Shown: piece by piece, positions 1 through 7,359 of the stretch
How positions within the stretch are numbered: the first letter of the stretch is position 1
Layout of the letters: each line of letters starts with the position of its first letter
Position numbers and translations under genes: made by a program
From: Candidatus Thorarchaeota archaeon
Lineage (GTDB): Archaea; Asgardarchaeota; Thorarchaeia; Thorarchaeales; Thorarchaeaceae
Assembly: GCA_016840385.1 (NCBI GenBank)
Contig: JAEOSL010000074.1
Coordinates: 1 to 16,962 of the forward strand
DNA length: 16,962 nucleotides
Direction of reading: 5' to 3'
The notes under the pieces: model-generated
Databases searched by the model: none
What the model was told of the DNA's origin: nothing
The model's input: the letters and a program-made list of their open reading frames with translations, nothing else

Positions 1-249
1 GTAGGTTTTGATTTGTTCTACAGCTTGGATGATTCAATGGAGCAAGCGATGGAATTAGCCTCGAAGGGGTCGAAGAAGTTACTAGATGATGGTGCTTACT
101 TCAGTAGACCCTATTTCCCCATAACAGATGCTGTTTTCGAGCACACCTCTCCACTGACTATCGATGCCATGAAACGTGTGAAAGGAATCTTTGACCCCAA
201 TAATGTTCTGAATCCTGGAACACTTTGTTTCAAGGAGGTGCCAAAATGA
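1..249 (+). CDS. FAD-binding oxidase, VAO/GlcD type, C-terminal fragment (5' end outside window)
   Basis: The reading frame is open from base 1 and ends with TGA at 247-249, so only the last 82 residues are present. The end reads VKGIFDPNNVLNPGTL, the hallmark C-terminus of vanillyl-alcohol-oxidase/glycolate-oxidase flavoproteins, where this segment closes the FAD site. The second flavoprotein of the operon ends in the related IKGAFDPNGVSDP, so the operon encodes two related FAD subunits flanking an iron-sulfur protein. A TTG at 13 is not a plausible start because coding continues upstream. The stop overlaps the next start (ATGA), which implies translational coupling. In this family a hydroxyl or phenolic substrate is oxidised and electrons pass to a partner; the substrate here cannot be read from the fragment. 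The family call is firm, the specific function unknown. Confidence 0.85.
   Translation, partial: VGFDLFYSLDDSMEQAMELASKGSKKLLDDGAYFSRPYFPITDAVFEHTSPLTIDAMKRVKGIFDPNNVLNPGTLCFKEVPK
234..240 (+). promoter_or_regulatory. Ribosome binding site deciding the ATG at 246
   Basis: GGAGGTG lies five bases before ATG 246, inside the 3' end of the upstream flavoprotein gene. It supports ATG 246 rather than the in-frame TTG at 225, which would place the Shine-Dalgarno inside the gene. Confidence 0.8.
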
Positions 250-1517
250 CTCTCGGTGAATTCGAAGACATGATGGACAGCTGTGTGCGTTGCTCAAAAT
301 GCAAGTTCATTCCGCAACTTGTCATACAGAGTAAACGCTTCTCAAGCATCTGTCCTTCCATCGACTACTACAACTTTCACGCATACTCTGGCGGAGGTCG
401 AATGATAGCGGCAAGTGCTTATCACAAGGGCAGAGTTGAACTCACTGAAGAAATGCTTGATGTGATATACAGATGCACAAACTGTGGTGGATGTGAGGTT
501 TCATGCAAGTGGGTTTATGAACTGGAACCCAACGAAGCAATCCACGAGTTGCGTGTTGCAGCTGTGGAGGCTGGAGCAGGACCCATGCCTAAGCACAAGA
601 AGTACATTGAGCTTGTTGAACGTAACAAGAACCCATATGGTGAAGACCCTGAGAAGAGACCTGCATGGCTTACTGATGACATCACAACTGACGAATCTTC
701 ATCAACGCTCTATTTCGTAGGTTGCACTGCTTCATACAGGCGTGAAGAGATTGCAGTTGCTACTGCAAAGATCCTCAATTCTGCTGGAGAAGATTTCCGG
801 TTGATGGGTTCGGATGAGATGTGCTGTGGAAGTCCTGTATTTCGTGTTGGCGACATGAAGAAAGCACTCGAGATTATGAATGGAATTATCGAGCAATTCA
901 AAGAAGCAGGTATTGAGAAGATTATCACAAGTTGCTCTGGTTGCTACAACATGCTCAAAGTAGAATATCCTCGATTTGTTGAACATGACATCGAGGTAAT
1001 TCACACTTCGCAAATAATTGAAGAATTTCTGGGAGAAGGGAAAATCAAACTCAAAGAAGAAGTTCCAATGAAGTTGACCTACCACGATCCCTGTCATCTC
1101 GGACGAATGGCTGAACCCTATATTCCCTGGGAAGGTGAAAAGATTGAGGTCCTGTCGCAGGTGTTCATCTATGATCCTCCAAAACCAGTACGTCGAGGTG
1201 CTGGTGGAGTCTATGATGCACCTAGGAATGTCTTGAAGCAAATCCCCGGTGTGGAATTAGTAGAGATGGAGAGAATTCGTGAATATTCCTACTGTTGTGG
1301 AGCGGGTGGCGGATGTCGATCTGCTTATCCAGATTTTGCACTCTGGGCGTCAAACGAACGACTTGAGGAAGCAGAGTCTACAGGTGCTTCTACCCTCGTT
1401 TCTGCATGTCCTTTCTGTGGTTCTAATTTCAAAGAAGGGATGGAATCACGTAAATCAGAGATGGACTATTTCGATCTCACGGAACTAGTACTACGAAGTA
1501 TGGGAGGTGGCAAGTAA
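246..1517 (+). CDS. Iron-sulfur oxidoreductase subunit with two CCG domains (GlcF/HdrB-like)
   Basis: The 423-residue protein has two N-terminal [4Fe-4S]-type sites followed by two cysteine-rich CCG domains. Site 1 uses C13, C16, C19 and probably C36, with unusual spacing before the last Cys. Site 2 uses C77, C80, C83 and C87. CCG domain 1 has C160, the CCGSP pair C193-C194, and C230/C233. CCG domain 2 has C283 in HDPCHLGR, C350-C351 in CCGAGGGC, and C388/C391. This order is that of GlcF, LldE, GlpC and HdrD-type proteins, which accept electrons from a flavoprotein and pass them to quinone, thiol or another carrier. The start follows a strong GGAGGTG. The gene lies between two FAD oxidase genes and overlaps both (ATGA upstream, TAATG downstream), so it very likely forms a complex with them. 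No membrane segment is visible. Electron acceptor and substrate are unknown. Confidence 0.88.
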   Translation: MTLGEFEDMMDSCVRCSKCKFIPQLVIQSKRFSSICPSIDYYNFHAYSGGGRMIAASAYHKGRVELTEEMLDVIYRCTNCGGCEVSCKWVYELEPNEAIHELRVAAVEAGAGPMPKHKKYIELVERNKNPYGEDPEKRPAWLTDDITTDESSSTLYFVGCTASYRREEIAVATAKILNSAGEDFRLMGSDEMCCGSPVFRVGDMKKALEIMNGIIEQFKEAGIEKIITSCSGCYNMLKVEYPRFVEHDIEVIHTSQIIEEFLGEGKIKLKEEVPMKLTYHDPCHLGRMAEPYIPWEGEKIEVLSQVFIYDPPKPVRRGAGGVYDAPRNVLKQIPGVELVEMERIREYSYCCGAGGGCRSAYPDFALWASNERLEEAESTGASTLVSACPFCGSNFKEGMESRKSEMDYFDLTELVLRSMGGGK

Positions 1518-3100
1518 TGCTGGAAAAGAAAGTTTACGAAGCTTTTACGAAGATAGTTGGAGAACGACACATTTCACAAGATCCTGCTGTCATGGACACA
1601 TACGCATTCCAGTGGTGCAATGAGATTGAAAGCGCACAACGTGGAGAAGAACCTCAACGCTTTGGTATTCGACCACTTGCAGTAATACTTCCTGAATCCA
1701 CAGAACAAGTTCAATCAATCGTGAAACTCTGCAACGAACATGATGTCACCTTCAAGGCATTTTGTACAGGGATGGGACCATGGGCTGGTGTGAGTGACCC
1801 ACGAGCGATTCAAATTGATTTACGAAGAATGAATCGAATCATTGAGGTTGATGAGAAAAATATGTATGCGGTCATTGAACCGTATGTGACCAACGCTGAA
1901 CTCCAGAGCGAGCTATTTGAGTTTGGCTTGATGCATCATGCTCAAGGTGCTGGTCCTCAGACCGCTCCACTAGCAAGTCACACATCTTTCGTTGGACCTG
2001 GTTTTACGTCACCGTATACTGGATTCAGTGCTCGAAATGTGCTAGGTGTTGAATGGGTTCTCCCTGATGGTGAGATTCTTCGATTGGGCTCATTCGATCA
2101 CAGTGGCAAATGGTTCACAGGTGATGGGCCTGGAATCAGCTTGCGCGGTATTATGCGAGGATGGCTTGGAACCTATGGCGGACTTGGAGTTTTTACCAAG
2201 GCTGCAATCCGACTCTTCTCATGGCCTGCACCCAAGGATTGGAAGTGGAAGACTAGCGGAACCATTCCTGATTATGATTGGGATGTTCCCCCCTATTGGC
2301 AGATGTACGTTCTGAATTTTGAAGAATGGGAAGAATATCAGAAAGCAATGTATGAGTTGAGTGATAGGGAAGTGACAATGGTTGCAACAACGTCAGCACC
2401 CGAAGGTCTTGCTGCTTTATTCACAAATACAAAGCAAGATGCAATCGAAACCATCTTTGCGGGTCTTCTTGCCAAGACACGTAACTACATCGTGATGCTA
2501 GTAGCTGCGCACACTCAACGAGAGTTTGACTTCAGAACAAAATTAGTACGTTTGATTATGGAGAAATATGGCGGCAATGATCTAATTGCAGAGGGTGTAA
2601 CTACACCTCTGCCCATGCATTACGGAGAAACAGTCCGTAACATGCTTGGTGGCCACGCATTCCGCTTCTCCAATTGTTTCCAGAGCACACATGGAGGTAT
2701 GGATTCAATTGCTATGGCTGTGCGTCTTGCTCAATTGAACCAACCAGCGAAGAAGAAGTATATCGATAAAGGTGTGATTGGAGATGATAGAGGTCTCGGT
2801 ATTTGGATTACAAGTTACGAATCTGGACATATGGCACATATGGAAGCACCAACTGTCTATGATCCAACGGATATCGAATCATGCCTTGGATACGCTGCCT
2901 ACCAAGATGATTGTAATCAAATGGACCTCGACAAGGCTCTTGGAATGCCATTCTTCATTGTTGGAGATGAGGTTCATAATTTCTATGCCAAGCGGGCAAT
3001 GAACTATCCTGATTGGCTAAGAAAGATCAAAGGTGCTTTTGATCCGAATGGGGTTTCTGACCCCAGTCACTATGTTAAAGGAGAAGAGAAAAAGAAATGA
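1517..3100 (+). CDS. FAD-binding oxidoreductase, VAO/GlcD type, full length
   Basis: This is a 527-residue flavoprotein. The FAD-binding PCMH-type domain spans about residues 52-233: RPLAVILPESTEQV is the entry strand, AFCTGMGPWAG (81-91) takes the place of the usual Gly-rich pyrophosphate loop, and GDGPGISLRGIMRG then GTYGGLGVFTKA (218-229) close the domain. The remainder is the substrate-binding cap, ending in the family signature GAFDPNGVSDP. Its length and ending recall 4-cresol/vanillyl-alcohol-type oxidases as much as GlcD. The start overlaps the stop of the iron-sulfur gene (TAATG), with GGAGGTGG six bases upstream. The 3' end overlaps the next gene by four bases. It presumably oxidises an alcohol, hydroxy acid or phenol and hands electrons to the adjacent CCG protein. 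The Cys in the loop (C83) is unusual, and I cannot say whether FAD is covalently held. Confidence 0.87.
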   Translation: MLEKKVYEAFTKIVGERHISQDPAVMDTYAFQWCNEIESAQRGEEPQRFGIRPLAVILPESTEQVQSIVKLCNEHDVTFKAFCTGMGPWAGVSDPRAIQIDLRRMNRIIEVDEKNMYAVIEPYVTNAELQSELFEFGLMHHAQGAGPQTAPLASHTSFVGPGFTSPYTGFSARNVLGVEWVLPDGEILRLGSFDHSGKWFTGDGPGISLRGIMRGWLGTYGGLGVFTKAAIRLFSWPAPKDWKWKTSGTIPDYDWDVPPYWQMYVLNFEEWEEYQKAMYELSDREVTMVATTSAPEGLAALFTNTKQDAIETIFAGLLAKTRNYIVMLVAAHTQREFDFRTKLVRLIMEKYGGNDLIAEGVTTPLPMHYGETVRNMLGGHAFRFSNCFQSTHGGMDSIAMAVRLAQLNQPAKKKYIDKGVIGDDRGLGIWITSYESGHMAHMEAPTVYDPTDIESCLGYAAYQDDCNQMDLDKALGMPFFIVGDEVHNFYAKRAMNYPDWLRKIKGAFDPNGVSDPSHYVKGEEKKK

Positions 3101-4185
3101 CAGACTATGTTAACCCTGATGTGAAGGAAGGATGGACTGGACCTGGAAGACGTGATGGTACAATCCTCCCGATGAAACCCGAAGACGACGCGCTACATAT
3201 TGATGTTGGTGCGAAGAATCAGTTTGAATGGTGGTACTTTGATGCCCACCTAGAAGGAGGTTACACTCTAGTAGCATTCTTCTATGCTGCTTATCCAAAT
3301 CCTGGACTTGACCAAGGAAAGATTGCAGTTGAACTAACCCTTCTGAGACCCGATGGTCGTAAGACACAGAAAGTTGTCAAATACAAGAAACCCGATTTCT
3401 ATGCATCAACAGAGAAACCTGATGTCAAGATTGGCGAGAACTACATGAAGGCAGAATTCACTGATGATGGTCTCCCTGTCTATGAGATCTTCTTAGAAGA
3501 TGAAGACTTGATGTTCCATCTTACTTACAAAGCGCAAGTAAAAGGTTGGAAACCAGGAACTGGGTATTCTCACTTTGCTAACCTAGGTCATTTTGCATGG
3601 GTAGTTCCATTCCCAAGAGCTTCTGTTACGGGAACAATCAGAGATGGGGACAAGGAAATGTCTGTAACTGGTGTAGGTTACCACGATCATAACTGGTTGA
3701 ACTTTTCATTCCAGAGCATTATTGAGTATTGGATGTGGGGTCGAGTGTATTCTGAAAACTTCACTTGCTCCTATGCATTCATTCAATGCAATGACAAGGT
3801 CGATCGACATGCAGTGAAAGTTCTCATGGGTGCTAAAGGCAGTGAAGTGTTTCTGAGCTCGGGTGAGTATGAATTTACTCAAGATGACTTTGAATACAGT
3901 GAAGCTGCTGGGCATAGTTTCCCGAGAACAATATCGGTCAAAGTTCCTGGAGAATTAGAGTTCAAACTTGATGTAGCAAAAGTGCTTGAAGCTGAGAACA
4001 TGCTTGACAATTTTCCTCGTCTCTTAGCACTTGCTGCAAAGTATATTCTTCGAATGAAACCTGGGTATTTCAGATTGAATTCTGATTTCACTTTAAAGGT
4101 CACCAAAGATGGTGTAACCTCCGAAGAGAAAGGAAATACGCTGCACGAAATCGTGACATTCAAACAATTAGGAGCTAAAGAGTAA
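3097..4185 (+). CDS. AttH/CrtC-like protein (carotenoid 1,2-hydratase superfamily, lipocalin-like fold)
   Basis: The 362-residue protein has the features of the AttH/CrtC superfamily: an early FEWWYFDAHL (43-52), a central GYHDHNW (194-200), and YWMWGR (211-216), with alternating beta-strand patterns throughout. CrtC members add water across the terminal double bond of acyclic carotenoids; AttH members bind or modify other hydrophobic molecules. There is no signal peptide. The start overlaps the preceding stop (ATGA), with AAAGGAG at 3077-3083 at a rather long 13-base spacing, so it is the last gene of the oxidase operon. It converges on the longin-like gene with five bases between stops. The context suggests a lipid or isoprenoid substrate whose hydroxyl is made here and oxidised by the neighbours, or the reverse; that is inference. 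It could equally be a binding protein without catalysis. Confidence 0.72.
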   Translation: MTDYVNPDVKEGWTGPGRRDGTILPMKPEDDALHIDVGAKNQFEWWYFDAHLEGGYTLVAFFYAAYPNPGLDQGKIAVELTLLRPDGRKTQKVVKYKKPDFYASTEKPDVKIGENYMKAEFTDDGLPVYEIFLEDEDLMFHLTYKAQVKGWKPGTGYSHFANLGHFAWVVPFPRASVTGTIRDGDKEMSVTGVGYHDHNWLNFSFQSIIEYWMWGRVYSENFTCSYAFIQCNDKVDRHAVKVLMGAKGSEVFLSSGEYEFTQDDFEYSEAAGHSFPRTISVKVPGELEFKLDVAKVLEAENMLDNFPRLLALAAKYILRMKPGYFRLNSDFTLKVTKDGVTSEEKGNTLHEIVTFKQLGAKE

Positions 4186-4190
4186 GAGAA

Positions 4191-4604
4191 CTACTCACGA
4201 CTGATTTTGGTCAGGGTGTCAATTCCATTCTCGACCTCATCAGCAGACATAGATTCACCGGTTAGTAATTCACGCAAGATTCCCAGATGATGATCATTGA
4301 GTGTGTAATCTTCGGTCTCCAGAACATTGATGGTTGCACTATGATTCCACTCTGCATCATCATCATCCAATGCGTGAAGTGTCACAACATGATAAGGTCC
4401 AGCACGACCAATCATCAATTTTATGCTACTATAGAGAACCTCTTTCATCTCACTACCCACAGATCTGATGGCATAGGCTTGGATTGCAGATATGAAGGAA
4501 CTAAACAAGTCTGGATTGACTCGAACATTCTCTAGACCGATTGATGCACACGTCAACCCGCCTTCATCGAGAACAATTATTCCTTTCATCTTCTTCTTAC
4601 CCAC
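4191..4604 (-). CDS. Longin/Roadblock-superfamily small protein
   Basis: The 137-residue protein opens with MKGIIVLDEGGLTCASIG, followed by the helix DLFSSFISAIQAYAI (32-46) and a second beta pattern (EVLYSSIKLMIGR), the beta-beta-alpha-beta order of longin/Roadblock-like folds common in Asgard archaea. An acidic stretch DDDD sits at 80-83 and a helical tail follows. Such domains typically bind small GTPases or dimerise with each other. I start it at GTG 4604; ATG at 4589 is in frame and equally possible. Neither has a good Shine-Dalgarno, and a TATA-like TTTAAG lies where a leaderless or near-leaderless transcript would begin. It sits 91 bases downstream of the Roadblock gene on the same strand. 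Gene reality is firm; fold assignment is moderate and rests on pattern alone. Confidence 0.68.
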   Translation of the reverse strand: MGKKKMKGIIVLDEGGLTCASIGLENVRVNPDLFSSFISAIQAYAIRSVGSEMKEVLYSSIKLMIGRAGPYHVVTLHALDDDDAEWNHSATINVLETEDYTLNDHHLGILRELLTGESMSADEVENGIDTLTKISRE

Positions 4605-4629
4605 TCTACTACAATTCTAATAATTCTCA

Positions 4630-4635
4630 CTTAAA
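4630..4635 (-). promoter_or_regulatory. Putative TATA element of the longin-like gene
   Basis: Reading the minus strand, TTTAAG within an AT-rich stretch lies about 26 bases before GTG 4604. At the usual archaeal TATA-to-start spacing this predicts transcription beginning almost at the GTG. It would let this gene be expressed apart from the Roadblock gene. Sequence only; weak consensus. Confidence 0.35.
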
Positions 4636-4695
4636 CTATTAATGCGTGTGTTAGGTGCATCTTGAAGATGCAAGAAGTAAGACTGCAGTTACAGC

Positions 4696-5085
4696 TTACT
4701 GACCAAGAAGTTCTCCAACTTCTCTGGCATACTTTCTCATATGAGTAACAGCAAGACCCATAGAAGTAAGGTCCTTTGCAGAACCCATAAGCAAGAACTC
4801 ACCAGCATGTGAAAGAACAACAAAACCATCTTTTCCTCGGACAATAACTTCGTAGAGTTCATCGAGTCCAAGTTTTCCAGCTGCCATATCTCCAGTCATA
4901 AGAAGCGCTGCACTAACAGCCGCCATAAGATCTGGATCCGTATCAGAATCTTCAGTTGCAAAGTATGCAAGCTTGACTCCTTGTTTACTGACAACAGCAA
5001 TTGCATCTAGGTCAGCATAATTAGTTAGGCCCATTAGAAGCTCGACAAGCTCCTTCTCCTTTTCGGGGTCTAGGTGTTGTGACAT
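4696..5085 (-). CDS. Roadblock/LC7 domain protein
   Basis: This 129-residue protein is one Roadblock/LC7 domain: an N-terminal helix (1-22), strands LDAIAVVSKQGVKLAYF (26-42), the long central helix PDLMAAVSAALLMTGDMAAGKL (about 51-72), strands EVIVRGKDGFVVLSHAGEFLL, and the last helix GLAVTHMRKYAREVGELL. It has the length and layout of MglB/LAMTOR/dynein LC7 proteins, which form dimers that act as platforms or GAP-like regulators for small Ras-family GTPases. No GTPase gene is present in this window. The start ATG has GAGGG seven bases upstream (minus strand, 5093-5097). It lies 37 bases after the gelsolin-like gene, consistent with one operon. Expected to be cytosolic or recruited to membranes by partners. 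The domain call is firm; partners are inferred. Confidence 0.9.
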   Translation of the reverse strand: MSQHLDPEKEKELVELLMGLTNYADLDAIAVVSKQGVKLAYFATEDSDTDPDLMAAVSAALLMTGDMAAGKLGLDELYEVIVRGKDGFVVLSHAGEFLLMGSAKDLTSMGLAVTHMRKYAREVGELLGQ

Positions 5086-5122
5086 TTACTTTCCCTCTTA
5101 AATTCTAATTTGTAATCATCAA

Positions 5123-6052
5123 TTATTTGGCTACGAGCTTCTTTCCTTTCTTGGCTTTTGGTTTAGCTTTCTTAGCTCCAGCACTTTCTTCTTCAGTTTC
5201 AGATTTGAAGAAGGTGATCAAATCACTTAGTCTTTCTTTCATTTCAGCTTTGATTGGGCTGAGAATAGCATCAGGTGTACCTTTCAGTAATTCAATTCCA
5301 AGAACTCTACCATCTTTTACAATAACTCTGGGGATAAATCCTTCAGCCATGAAGGTTCCCTCTGGTGGGTCTTTGACCTTCTCGATTCTTCGCTCTATTT
5401 TCTCTTGACCGAAGACTGCAGTTTTGTGCTCTGCAACTGTATAGAGGTCATTATAGACAATAACTAATTCTCTCTGATACCCCTCTGGTGGATCAATCGT
5501 TTCCATTTCTTTGATCATATCTGCTACATCTCCTACTGGTGCAGCGGCAACTGGTGCTGCTGGGCGAGGAGCTGGAGCAGAAGTTGGTTTAGAAGTAGGT
5601 GGTGTAGGTGGAGGTGCTGACACTGTCGTTGGTTCTGGTTTAGGTGTGGCTACCTGTTCTGTCTTTGCTTTTGGAGTTGGTGGGGGAGCTGATGTAGTTT
5701 CAGCTGCTGCTGTCTTTGGTTTAGGTGGTGAGGGTGGAGGTGCCTTTTCACCAGGTTTGATCACTCGTGTTGCAACTGATGTACCATCTAATGCTGTGAA
5801 AAATGTTGGAGGCTCTTCGCCTTCATCGATAGGTCGGACTTTAAAGTTGAATCCATAGTCTGTTCTCAGATTTGTCGCAACTCGTGCGCCTATGAATTTC
5901 CTTCTGACTCCTGCTTGACTCCCTTTCCAGAGGTATATGCTCTTTGTATCGTTATCCACGACACAGAATACAATGGAGGAATCTAGATAATCTTTTGAAA
6001 TCTCTACTTCGGTAAGAGTTCCGTCTTCCTGAACTTCGTAGCCTATAACCAT
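5123..6052 (-). CDS. Gelsolin-like domain protein with proline-rich linker and novel C-terminal domain
   Basis: The 309-residue protein has four parts. Residues 1-88 fit a gelsolin repeat: DSSIVFCVVDNDTKSIYLWK gives the core strands with the YLWKG turn, then a basic helix (GVRRKFIGARVATNL) and a VRPIDEGEEPPTFF end that matches the usual QGxEPxxF finish. Residues 100-173 are a Pro/Ala/Thr linker with several PPP runs. Residues 174-283 are an alpha/beta domain I do not recognise. The tail 293-309 is nearly all Lys/Ala. Gelsolin repeats bind or sever actin filaments; Asgards encode actins, gelsolins and polyproline-binding profilins. I chose ATG 6052 over an in-frame TTG at 6058; no clear Shine-Dalgarno supports either. 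The Roadblock and longin genes follow on the same strand. The gelsolin fold is likely; actin binding is inferred. Confidence 0.78.
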   Translation of the reverse strand: MVIGYEVQEDGTLTEVEISKDYLDSSIVFCVVDNDTKSIYLWKGSQAGVRRKFIGARVATNLRTDYGFNFKVRPIDEGEEPPTFFTALDGTSVATRVIKPGEKAPPPSPPKPKTAAAETTSAPPPTPKAKTEQVATPKPEPTTVSAPPPTPPTSKPTSAPAPRPAAPVAAAPVGDVADMIKEMETIDPPEGYQRELVIVYNDLYTVAEHKTAVFGQEKIERRIEKVKDPPEGTFMAEGFIPRVIVKDGRVLGIELLKGTPDAILSPIKAEMKERLSDLITFFKSETEEESAGAKKAKPKAKKGKKLVAK

Positions 6053-6107
6053 AATCAATCACTACGTTACAATTGACCTCGTAGGGTATGCAGTCAGCTA
6101 TTCAAGA

Positions 6108-6118
6108 CATAAGCCTTG
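6108..6118 (-). promoter_or_regulatory. Shared upstream element, gelsolin-side copy
   Basis: On the minus strand this reads CAAGGCTTATG, 55 bases before the gelsolin-like ATG. An identical copy in the opposite orientation stands before the divergent membrane-protein gene (6214-6224). It may be a BRE/TATA element or a common regulator site. Confidence 0.5.
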
Positions 6119-6213
6119 AGTGTATAGCTTTCGCAGAGTTTAATCGCTGTTTGTGCTATATGATTGTTATTGTGCTAGATATGATGCTAGAATCAGTATC
6201 CAATTAATGTGAA

Positions 6214-6224
6214 CAAGGCTTATG
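6214..6224 (+). promoter_or_regulatory. Shared upstream element, membrane-protein-side copy
   Basis: CAAGGCTTATG lies 34 bases before ATG 6259, matching the copy at 6108-6118 base for base in inverted orientation. If it works as BRE plus TATA, transcription would start about 10-15 bases before the ATG, fitting the lack of a Shine-Dalgarno there. Confidence 0.5.
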
Positions 6225-6258
6225 AGTTAGTTCCACCTACATTATTCGGTTGTTCACG

Positions 6259-7308
6259 ATGGAAGAAAAACAGACTTACATCAATCCGTACAAGCAGCAA
6301 TTCGATGAAACTGAGGGCCTCAGTGTCGGCAAACTCCTTCTTGGTCTTGCTGTATCAACACTGATCATGCTTGGTTCAACATGGGGGCTTTTGTCTCTGC
6401 TTAACTTCTCAGGTGTGTATAGTTTTGATCCGTCGAGGTTTCTTCCATATACGATGTATATGTTGGTTGCCTCAGTTGGTTCAATAGTTCTCGCACTCAT
6501 CCTGTGTGGAATATTAATCAAGTGGCCACGAACAGTCAGTCTCCCTCTTAAGATTCACAGATTCGCAAAACGACATGCGGGCGACTATTTCATGTCGCCA
6601 GAGCCAGAAGATGAGAATCTAAAATCCGCTTTTCGAAGGTCGCTCTATGGTTCGATCCTTGTTGTTGGGATTGCTCTAACAATCCTTGGGTTTGAGCTGA
6701 TGGCTAATGTCGATGCAGGTGAACTGATCTATATTGGTACAGTCTTGATGGTTGTCAGTGTAGTCATTCTTCCATTTACAGTCATGCTTCTGTACTTTGG
6801 TCCTTGGTTGATGAAAGATTCTGGACTGTTTCATCTTGATTCCAAAGATAGGTCTCTAAGCAATGTTGGTGATGATGTTGAAGATATCCTTGAGTTCTTT
6901 GCTGGAGTGGACATCATTCTTGTATGGCTTGAACTCACCCTAAGTGTGGGTCTTGATGCCCCTTGGATTCCAATCTTTATCATCATTATTGCACTGGGAC
7001 CACTCTTCTCAATCATTCTGAACTTCACAATCATTTTTGTGTTTGTCAAGAAACGTGCAACCCTGTCCATGATGAAATATCTATCAACCAGTTATGATGT
7101 GCCGGACATGGTAAGTTCGCCTACATATATTCGTAATCAAGTACTTGCTTTGGTTGAACGTCAGTTAATCATGACAGCTCCCGCACCACCAATGGAATCA
7201 GAATCGCTTGGTGCTATTGACGATGAACCGGAACCTGAATTAGAACCAGAGCCTGAAGCACCATCTGAACCCAAAGGTGAGAAAACACCTCCTCCCCCGG
7301 ATGATTAA
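6259..7308 (+). CDS. Six-helix integral membrane protein with acidic proline-rich tail, unknown function
   Basis: The 349-residue protein has about six hydrophobic segments: residues 25-50, 64-88, 128-148, 156-180, 215-231 and 236-263. Two hydrophilic loops (89-127, basic then acidic; 181-213, acidic) separate the pairs. After the last helix comes a charged region and a C-terminal tail of Glu/Pro repeats (EPEPELEPEPEAP) ending PPPPDD. I do not recognise the family. ATG 6259 is preferred over an in-frame TTG at 6250; there is no Shine-Dalgarno. It diverges from the gelsolin-like gene and shares an 11-bp upstream element with it, so co-expression is likely. The TAA stop is followed in the same frame by 24 further codons of similar Pro/acid character up to TGA 7381-7383, which may mean a shortened tail or a sequence error. 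It is probably in the cytoplasmic membrane with its tail inside. Confidence 0.82.
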   Translation: MEEKQTYINPYKQQFDETEGLSVGKLLLGLAVSTLIMLGSTWGLLSLLNFSGVYSFDPSRFLPYTMYMLVASVGSIVLALILCGILIKWPRTVSLPLKIHRFAKRHAGDYFMSPEPEDENLKSAFRRSLYGSILVVGIALTILGFELMANVDAGELIYIGTVLMVVSVVILPFTVMLLYFGPWLMKDSGLFHLDSKDRSLSNVGDDVEDILEFFAGVDIILVWLELTLSVGLDAPWIPIFIIIIALGPLFSIILNFTIIFVFVKKRATLSMMKYLSTSYDVPDMVSSPTYIRNQVLALVERQLIMTAPAPPMESESLGAIDDEPEPELEPEPEAPSEPKGEKTPPPPDD

Positions 7309-7359
7309 CCAAAGTTAGGAGTCGAACATATTCCCCCGCTCCCTGGAGATGACACTGAG

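Noticed and set aside
732..1241. 169-codon antisense open frame inside the iron-sulfur protein gene
   Set aside because: It lies wholly opposite a well-recognised CCG protein, has no family features and no ribosome site.
5511..5858. Gly/Ala/Val-rich open frame on the + strand
   Set aside because: It is the complement of the proline-rich linker codons of the gelsolin-like gene; the low-complexity Gly pattern is a mirror of Pro codons.
6059..6258. Small RNA or tRNA in the divergent gap
   Set aside because: No cloverleaf, no conserved tRNA boxes and no strong stem was seen; the only clear structure is the paired 11-bp element, whose arms are too far apart and each oriented toward a gene.
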